Below, in pieces: positions 57,578 through 64,000 of a stretch of 64,000 nt of DNA. Numbering within the stretch: the first letter of the stretch is position 1; each line of letters starts with the position of its first letter. The stretch is from Alopecurus myosuroides (Eukaryota > Streptophyta > Magnoliopsida > Poales > Poaceae), in the NCBI GenBank assembly GCA_028641055.1, contig CM054057.1, forward strand, positions 729,084,379 through 729,148,378. The letters are read 5' to 3'. The notes beneath the pieces are model-generated. The model was not told the DNA's origin and searched no databases. It was given only the letters and a program-made list of their open reading frames with translations. A program made the position numbers and the translations under genes.

Positions 57578-57590
57578 AAGGGGGGGGGGC
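57578..57590 (+). other. polypurine tract
   Basis: AAGGGGGGGGGG run followed by CGTTT and the LTR start at 57595; primes plus-strand DNA synthesis. The length of the G-run may be unreliable. Confidence 0.7.
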
Positions 57591-57594
57591 GTTT

Positions 57595-58086
57595 TGTAAC
57601 ATCCCAAGTATGAAAAACCACCCTAGAATGTTTGTTTCTTGTTTTATTAAAGTTTTGCATCATGTCATCATACTCATTACTTTGTTTGCATTTGTTTCCA
57701 TCTGTTTTCCTTTGTTTTGACAATGGAAATTCAAACAATATTCAAATGTTTTGTTTCATACTTGTCATGTTACAATTTTTTCCAAATAAAGAGTTCAAAT
57801 AAAACATCCATTTTGTTTCCATGAAAATGGGAAGGTCAAACCATTAAGTTGTTCTTTTTAATACCTCACTTGACTCAAATTCCATTCAAAATTCAAATCA
57901 CATTTTCCAAACAGCAACCTTTTGGAATTAATGATAATTACAACACAATTCTAATCATTTGTTTCCATTTAAAATATAAGGTTCAAACTATTTAAATCTT
58001 GTTTTCAATAAATCACTTAATCCCAAAATTCATTCAAATTTCAATCAAATCACAAACAGGATTTTATTTTGAACTTTTTGGAAAAC
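57595..58086 (+). repeat. truncated 3' LTR (first 492 bases)
   Basis: Matches 47227-47716 with a few substitutions. It stops within GGAAAAC, after which DNA equivalent to 45612 onward begins. Only AC is shared at the junction. Confidence 0.9.
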
Positions 58087-58270
58087 TAGCCACGGTAGGG
58101 CTGTATGATGGTGATACCAATTGTTTTGTTCTACACCCCCCTTTAACACATCCATCCATGCTTGGGTCATTGTTCACTTTGAGCTCGGGTAGTAATGTGC
58201 AACTATTTGCTTGGTTGTGTTAGGGTGGCGCGTGGCGCGGGAGTTGTGACGCGTGGCCAGGAGGGCGCGC

Positions 58271-58276
58271 TATAAA
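58271..58276 (+). promoter_or_regulatory. TATA box of AP2-like gene, copy 2
   Basis: TATAAA in GCGCGCTATAAACTGTCGCG, 59 bases before the ATG at 58330, flanked by GC-rich DNA. Confidence 0.65.
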
Positions 58277-58329
58277 CTGTCGCGCCTCGAGCGCGTCTTC
58301 TCCTCTCCACGCACCGTCGCGCTTCCACC

Positions 58330-58977
58330 ATGCCTCCGAGGAGGAACAGCACCACCGGCTTCCGCGGCGTCCGAGTACGGCAGAATGGAATGTTCAGCGC
58401 AGATATCCGCTGGGGGGACGACCGCATCCCCCTCGGCTCCTTTGCGACGGCGGAGGAGGCCGCCCGCGCCTGGGACGCGGCGGCCTGGCGCCTCAACCGC
58501 CTGCGGTCGCTGATGAACTTCGACGACCGCCACACCGTCTGGGAAGCGGAGGCCAGGGCGCCGAAGCCGCAGATCATCACTGCCGCCGACCACCTCCACC
58601 TCCGTCACCGCGTGTTTCAGGGCCTAGTCGACGCCAGGGAAGACCGCGTCGTCCGCGAGTATTACCGGAACAACCCGGGGGAGGAGAGCGCCGACGAGGA
58701 GCTCTGGAAGACCCGCGCGGCTGAGTGGGCGGAGCGCCGCCTCGAACGCCACCTCGCGTTAGATGCCGCTCGGGAGGCGAGGACGAAGGCGCTGCAAGAG
58801 CTTCGTCGGGCCGACCGCGCCGGCGAAGTCTGGGCCTCCGACGATCCGAGGTGGGGGCCTATCTCGGACATACCATCATGCACCTCCGACGACGACGAGG
58901 AGGTCACCGACGAGTTCGCCGACGACGATGACCCGGAGGAGGTCACCGACGAGTTCCCCGACGACGACGAGGAGTAG
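58330..58977 (+). CDS. AP2/ERF-domain-like protein, intact copy in CACTA DNA
   Basis: 215 residues, intronless, good start context (CTTCCACCATGCC). AP2/ERF-like domain at ~8-60: TTGFRGVRVRQNGMFSADIR, then IPLGSFATAEEAARAWDAAA and WRLNRLRSLMNF; the YRG element is FRGVR and the RAYD element is RAWD, close to the consensus. A charged helical middle (~100-165, EWAERRLERH, DAAREARTKALQELRRADRA) could be a coiled coil, and the C-terminus repeats EEVTDEF with Asp runs, like an acidic activation region. The family binds GCC-box or related DNA in the nucleus; whether this copy regulates anything is unknown. It has its own TATA box and AATAAA. Copy 1 at 45860 is frameshifted. It is probably a gene captured and amplified by CACTA elements. 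Confidence 0.8.
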   Translation: MPPRRNSTTGFRGVRVRQNGMFSADIRWGDDRIPLGSFATAEEAARAWDAAAWRLNRLRSLMNFDDRHTVWEAEARAPKPQIITAADHLHLRHRVFQGLVDAREDRVVREYYRNNPGEESADEELWKTRAAEWAERRLERHLALDAAREARTKALQELRRADRAGEVWASDDPRWGPISDIPSCTSDDDEEVTDEFADDDDPEEVTDEFPDDDEE

Positions 58978-58999
58978 TGTTCGTCTGTTCTCTCTTTTT

Positions 59000-59005
59000 A
59001 ATAAA
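59000..59005 (+). terminator. polyadenylation signal-like AATAAA after AP2-like copy 2
   Basis: AATAAA 23 bases after the stop codon, after TCTCTCTTTTT; another AATAAAAG lies near 59060. Confidence 0.5.
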
Positions 59006-59311
59006 AGAATTTGTATTCCGGCGACACTGCGGCGCGCTAGCGCGTCTGTTTTCTGTTTTTAATAAAAGTAATGAAATCAGATATTTTATCTCACAAGGTT
59101 TTGAGACATTTAAGTAACCTTCTGTTTTCCATGTTTTCCACTCGTTTTCTCAAATATTTTGCAAAGGAGTTAGTCTTAAACACATCAGAGATAATATAAT
59201 TCACATGATCTATTCAAAAAGGTTTGGTACAATAAATTATTACACATCAATTCTTCCCTTGTCTCCCCGCTTTCTTACGATTTGGCCGTATCCATGGAGC
59301 ATCCTCATCAT

Positions 59312-59648
59312 TTAACTTAATGCTTGGGTCAGTGTTGACTTTGAAGGGCGAAATTTCACCAAACATATTATAATCCCTGAAAGAACAATGTGGCGCTTTG
59401 GATCATCGCATGATGTACTGATCGTTTTCTTATCTTTCCGTTTCCTCGGTTTGCTACTCATGTCCTTCAAATAGAAAACCTGAGCGACATCTTTGGCTAG
59501 GACGAATGGTTCGTCAAGGTAACCAAGATTGTCGAAATCCACCATTGTCATTCCGTATTGCTCGTCCACCTTTACCCCACCTCCTGTTAGCTTGAACCAT
59601 TTGCACCGGAACAAAGGGACCTTAAAGGAGGGTCCATAGACAAGTTCC
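59312..59648 (-). pseudogene. TNP2 C-terminal fragment (DUF4216), second copy
   Basis: Same reading frame and border as 46779-47226 (ELVYGPSFKVPLFRCKWFKL, YLDEPFVLAKDVAQVFYLKD), but a deletion of about 50 bases near 59370 changes the end of the protein. It faces the AP2-like gene tail to tail and is cut by an LTR at 59649. Confidence 0.8.
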
Positions 59649-61315
59649 TGTAACATCCCAAGTATGAAAAACCACCCTAGAATGTTTGTTTCTTGTTTTA
59701 TTAAAGTTTTGCATCATGTCATCATACTCATTACTTTGTTTGCATTTGTTTCCATCTGTTTTCCTTTGTTTTGACAATGGAAATTCAAACAATATTCAAA
59801 TGTTTTGTTTCATACTTGTCATGTTACAATTTTTTCCAAATAAAGAGTTCAAATAAAACATCCATTTTGTTTCCATGAAAATGGGAAGGTCAAACCATTA
59901 AGTTGTTCTTTTTAATACCTCACTTGACTCAAATTCCATTCAAAATTCAAATCACATTTTCCAAACAGCAACCTTTTGGAATTAATGATAATTACAACAC
60001 AATTCTAATCATTTGTTTCCATTTAAACTATAAGGTTCAAACTATTTAAATCTTGTTTTCAATAAATCACTTAATCTCAAAATTCATTCAAATTTCAATC
60101 AAATCACAAACAACATTTTATTTTGAACTTTTTGGAAAACAAAACTTGGCAAGTTGTTGATGTTACATAACTAATCAATACCAAATTTTTCTAAAATTTT
60201 CTAAGATAAAAAACCCTAGCTTTCTTCCCTATTTCATTTCAGCAAAAAAAAAAACTAACAGAACAGAAAAAGAAAAAAAAAACCGAGAGAGGGGCAGTGG
60301 GCTGTGCCCCCACGCAGGCCCAGCCCACCATTTTCCTCCCCCCGGCCCGATACCCCCCTCGATCTTCTTCTCGCTGTACGACAGCAATCCGAGCACCTCC
60401 ACGTCGACGGCAGCGATAGTGAACGGCCACCGCGCGCCCCTCTAGCCCTATAAACCTAACCCTAGGGTTCCCCGAGCTGCCCTAACCTAGCCTCCACCTC
60501 CTCCCTCGAGGTGGGCCGTCGTTTTCCCTCTCTCTGCCGGATTTCTCCACCTCTGAACCTCACACCGGCGCCACCCTTCTGAATCCTCGATGCTCGCCGC
60601 CGGTAGGGTGAGCCTCCGTGCAGGCTAGCAACGGGAACGAGGCCCCCTCACCTCCCTCGACCGAGTCGACACCGCCACCGTGCCTGGAACCCACCGGAGC
60701 GCCGCCGCCATCATCGTGCTGTCGCTGCCGGCCGTTCTTCCTCGACCCTCTGCCTCACCTGCAACGAGGGTGAGCACATCGACACCTCCCCTCTCCCTCC
60801 TATCTCTCTGCACGCACGCACACCACCTATGCACGCAGCACCACGCGTCCACGAGCACGAGCCGCGCGCAGAACAACGCCGGTGACCACCGTCGCCTCGC
60901 CGTGGTTCAGAAATGCGCGCAGAAAATTTCAGTTAAACGCGAACTGAACGTTAACCTCACCGCGCACCTCTTACTGTCAAAACTGAATTCGCTACCGCAC
61001 TGGTAGCAACACTTGCGCGCGCGCCCCAAGAGCTATTTGCAACTTATTTCAATCTTTTGTGTCTTAGAGATATGTTGTGATATCACTTGTTCAAATGCCG
61101 TTGACGTACCATGTGTGTATGTTATGAAGTACGTCAACGGAAGTAGTCGGATTTCTATGGGATGGTTTACACAGACGATGGATAGTAGAGAATGGTTGTC
61201 ACATGTTTACGTGTTGGCCTGCTCATATTGAGATGCGGGTGCCGGTATGCCCCGTAAGCCATTTGTTCTACTGTTTAGCGGACTGTGAGTATCCTCTAGA
61301 AGTCCGGGTGCGACA
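59649..61315 (+). repeat. third long-LTR copy, internally deleted
   Basis: Starts TGTAACATCCCAAGTATGAA and ends GTCCGGGTGCGACA like the 5' LTR at 47227-51595, but is 1667 bases long. Sequence equivalent to about 48602-51345 is missing; at 61026-61066 a patch AAGAGCTATTTGCAACTTAT... bridges the gap. TATA box near 60449. No primer-binding site follows; it is effectively a solo LTR. Flanks (GTTCC left, AGAGT right) are not a target duplication. Confidence 0.9.
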
Positions 61316-63223
61316 AGAGTGAACATACAACATAATGAACCTTATTGTATATCTACTGGAGCATTTTATTTGGAAGTTTGCACAGCAAGCATGTGATTTG
61401 TTTGTCCTTGCTAATCTCACCCCACAGAAAAAGAATGGGAGAAACATGTTTTGTGAAGTTTTTTCACAGGGAATAGAGGAGATGCGCCTCAAGACATCTA
61501 AGAATGGTGAAAGCCATAAGCTTGGGGATGTGATGAACACCCCACTGGAGCTACACTCTTTTGGTTAGCACACGTCTAGTTTATGTTTTTCTAAGCAAAG
61601 CATTTATCGTAGAGACTTGAAGCGTCTAGTTTTTGTTTTTATTTTTGTTTTGATAAGACCACCACCATCATTTTATATGAGATTGAGCTACTGGATTTTG
61701 GGGTTGGAATGTATTGGATGCTAGTATTATGACTTGGAATAGGGATTCCATGGTTGATTTGAAGAGCTACATATGTTTGCATGATTTATAGGCTTTTTAT
61801 GTGTAGAAATTTGCAATAATGTTGTCTTGAGCTATCTCTTATTGATGTCCTTGATGTTAATTGCTGGTTTATTTAGTTTGTCATGAAATGGGTAGTTCTA
61901 TGGACATATGCATGCATAGTAGCTGGTCAACTATCTCCCTCTTGCTAGACCAAAAATTAAAAAATTCCAACAAGTAAAAACTTGTTTCGAACACTCCTTA
62001 GCCAAGTATTTCCAGTGAGTCCACCATATCTTCCCATTAGCTTCATTGCTATTCCGAGTATGTTCACCATGTTATTGTGTTATTTATGTTCTAAATTAAG
62101 ATATTCACTTTATTAATTGTCATGGGTTGAACTTGGGATAGGACTCTCACGAACTTTTGAAGGCACACTTTACTTTTTATGCATCTAATAAACATGACCC
62201 AATAATGGGAGCCACAAGTTTTGCGGTTGACAAGTGTGTGGTTGGGAGCTAGCTATAAACGTGTATCACCGGAAAGCTTTCAACATTGCACAAAAAAATT
62301 ACATTTGGTTGATATCATGTACTTTTGTTTTTGGACTCCTGCCATGCCGAAATGAAATAGAGGAATAGTAAGTTTTGATGAGTAAGTATCTATATGACTA
62401 GAGAAACGCATTGGGCCGCTAACCCAAGCCATGCTTTATCATGGTGGAAATTTACTTACAGCTTGAGTGACTTTACAACACATCCTATAATAAAATAAGA
62501 AGCTATGCATAATAGTGAATGAAAATAAAAAGGATGATGAGTCTACTCCGTTTGTTCATCTTGTCATTTTAACATGGGCTTGTTTCCATGTCATGGGGCA
62601 AGAGGTACCTCTTTGCGGTTCTCTATGATGTCATTAATACTTATTACGATTGTACAAAGCTTATTAGGAATCTTAAGTTGAGTAATCATGGACTAGGTTT
62701 TCACACTCACGGGGCATGAGGCTTTCAAACCTTGTCATTCTCATTACTTCAATACTCACAACAATTTCATTCCACAACAAATTGCACACATTTAATGTCT
62801 CCATCACACGACCATATTTGAATCCGGTGAAATTTCACACATATTGCATATCGCGTGTATCTGGACAAAATTCATATACAAACTTATTTAATTATATATT
62901 AGCATTCATCCCACCTCAAATGAATAGATGGCTACAAGATGATATCCGGAGAATTTTGGATCTTTGGAGAGAGAGTGGGTAATTCTAGATCTAGATGCCT
63001 AGGAAGGAAAACTTTGGGTAGAAATGGTGTTAGGAGGGAGATAAACATATATATACCAACTAAAATAATTTTAGTTGGTTCAAAAGAGAGTACAAGGGTG
63101 GGGAAATTGGCATAAATTCGAGCTAGAGAGAGAGATGGGGGGACAAGGTGGAGAAGGGAGAGTGGAGGGAAAGTGTGGGGGTGTACCCATTTATGGCAGA
63201 TCTGCCCAGGTTTACCGCTGGCT
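61316..63223. other. unassigned AT-rich DNA
   Basis: No feature recognised. A 77-codon frame at 61335-61568 (CDLFVLANLTPQKKNGRNMF, CEVFSQGIEEMRLKTSKNGE) has ordinary composition and could be an exon fragment of some gene, but I cannot assign it. The rest is AT-rich with short frames only. 63060-63180 is a purine-rich run. Confidence 0.35.
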
Positions 63224-64000
63224 TGATGCATGTAAAATGCATAGATGAATTTTGCATATTCACATGGTTTTCTATTACATATTGCATCATATAAGGGTAT
63301 AATTCAATGTTTTATAGTATTTTGGTGTTAAATTACAAAGTCCCCCAACTATGGAATTAACCCTGCCTGTCAGAAACCCCGTTTTCTATATTTTGACGTT
63401 TCAGGGGGAAAACTTCCGCGAAATCACCTGAAAATCTGCGTGGTCATTTTCTTGGAAGGAGAAGACTTGCGGGAGAAGGATCCACGAGAATTGGGCAAGG
63501 AGGCCCAAAAGAGGACCCTCCACGCGGCCAGATTCCTTGTCCGCGTGAGAGGCCCCCTTTTGGCCCCTGTGGCCCCAATTCCTTCCATATTCGACTTACT
63601 GACTCCGTCTTGACCTAAAACCGACTATAAAAAGGGTCCCCCGTACCCTTACGGAGAGGAGCGCCGCCGAAACACCGAAATAGAGACCTGGAGTTCCAGA
63701 TTGGAGGGGGAAAACTCCGGCGGGGCGCCGCCGGTGATCTCCTACCCCTCCAACGTCATCTCCATCGACATCTCCATGAAGAGGGAGTAGTCCACCCCAG
63801 GGCTATGGGTTTGTGGAAGTAGCACTTGTATCTCTCTCTCTATGTGCTTCACTAATTAGATCCGTATGAGCTGCCTCACATGATTACGGGCACCGTTGGA
63901 ATTCCTATGTGGTGGATCTTTTCTATGAGTTATTGAATCTTAGATTGCAATTGTTTCTCTTGAGTTATTTGAGTAGATGTATCTTATGTACCCCGTTCTT
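63224..64000 (+). repeat. Gypsy-type LTR, cut by the window end
   Basis: A probable LTR start TGATGCATGTAAAATGCATA at 63224, then phrases common in wheat Gypsy LTRs (TCCCCCAACTATGGAATTAA, GGGGGAAAACTTCCGCGAAA), a TATA box (TATAAAAAGGG, 63626-63636), and downstream GAGGGAGTAGTCCACCCCAG and TGAGTTATTGAATCTTAGAT. The 3' end is outside the window. The exact start is inferred. Confidence 0.65.
63626..63633 (+). promoter_or_regulatory. TATA box of the right-hand Gypsy LTR
   Basis: TATAAAAA in ACCGACTATAAAAAGGGTCC, in a GC-rich setting typical of this LTR group. Confidence 0.6.

Larger units (their letters stand above)
47227..58086 (+). mobile_element. Ty3/Gypsy chromovirus-type retrotransposon (Tekay/Del-like) with long LTRs; 3' LTR truncated
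   Basis: 5' LTR 47227-51595, primer-binding site TGGTATCAGAGCC at 51598-51610, an extra ORF (52132-52953), gag-pol (53163-57554), a G-rich polypurine tract (57578-57590) and 492 bases of 3' LTR from 57595. The C-terminal chromodomain-like region of pol and the TGTAACATCCC LTR start point to the Tekay/Del clade. The left border cuts a TNP2 coding sequence. The 3' LTR ends abruptly at 58086, where CACTA DNA resumes, so no target duplication can be seen. Confidence 0.9.
58085..59648 (+). repeat. second copy of the CACTA AP2/TNP2-tail block
   Basis: Corresponds to 45612-47226 nearly base for base, with scattered substitutions, fewer C's near 58136, one extra base at about 58715 and a deletion of about 50 bases near 59370. 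It ends at exactly the same base (CAAGTTCC) where an LTR begins. Confidence 0.9.

Noticed and set aside
61335..61568. A possible exon of a host gene
   Set aside because: The 77-codon frame has ordinary composition but no recognisable domain, and there are no flanking exons; left as unassigned rather than called a gene.
62932..63231. A 99-codon minus-strand frame
   Set aside because: Purine/pyrimidine-biased DNA, no domain, overlaps the likely LTR start at 63224.
1..64000. CRISPR arrays, bacterial operons, rRNA clusters, phage-type systems
   Set aside because: No direct-repeat/spacer structure, no ribosome-binding patterns and abundant introns and plant transposons; the window is a plant nuclear segment.

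Overview
The window looks like intergenic DNA from a large grass genome, most likely the wheat/barley tribe (Triticeae). Evidence: nested Ty3/Gypsy, Ty1/Copia, LINE and CACTA elements of the kinds typical of that tribe, a short Stowaway MITE ending in CTCCCTCCGT, CACTA termini beginning CACTGGTAGAAA with TAGTCCCGGTT subterminal repeats, and spliceosomal introns. I see no prokaryotic, organellar, rRNA or CRISPR content. One probable ordinary host gene is present: a complete four-exon SABATH-type carboxyl methyltransferase on the minus strand (25894-27310).

Layout. 1-2514: 3' end of a Tat-lineage Gypsy element carrying an antisense extra ORF and a 3' LTR, abutting CACTA DNA. 2515-9191: a deleted CACTA element (TNP2 C-terminus, a Transposase_24-type second gene with coding minisatellite, a palindromic subterminal array and a terminus at 9191). 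9192-10505: mostly unassigned, with a hairpin MITE. About 10510-25683: a minus-strand LINE whose ORF1 is split by a young Copia element (15714-23595, target duplication AACCG). 25684-27740: the methyltransferase gene and flanks. 27740-29325: a GC-rich non-LTR-like remnant. 29443-32107: a non-coding LTR element with target duplication CTAAC. 32108-34578: Gypsy leader, gag fragment and a truncated LTR. 34579-37400: two degenerate tandem-repeat fields. 38491-47226: CACTA DNA with a Ulp1-protease gene, an uncharacterised ORF, an AP2/ERF-like ORF and a TNP2 tail. 47227-58086: a chromodomain Gypsy element with 4.4-kb LTRs, an extra ORF before gag and an intact 1463-residue polyprotein. 58085-61315: a second copy of the AP2/TNP2-tail/LTR block. 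61316-63223: unassigned. 63224-64000: another Gypsy LTR running off the window.

The most notable points are: (i) two blocks in which the same CACTA sequence is interrupted by the same LTR at the same base, showing segmental duplication after insertion, with an intact AP2-like gene in one copy and a 1-base frameshift in the other; (ii) the extra ORF before gag, whose N-terminal half has the residue pattern of a double-stranded-RNA-binding domain; (iii) an excess of single-base homopolymer losses across the LINE and Copia elements (about 12-22 kb), which may be a sequence-quality problem rather than biological decay; (iv) filler DNA in the first TNP2 gene that seems copied from two nearby sites. 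Family assignments come from remembered motif patterns; no searches were run.
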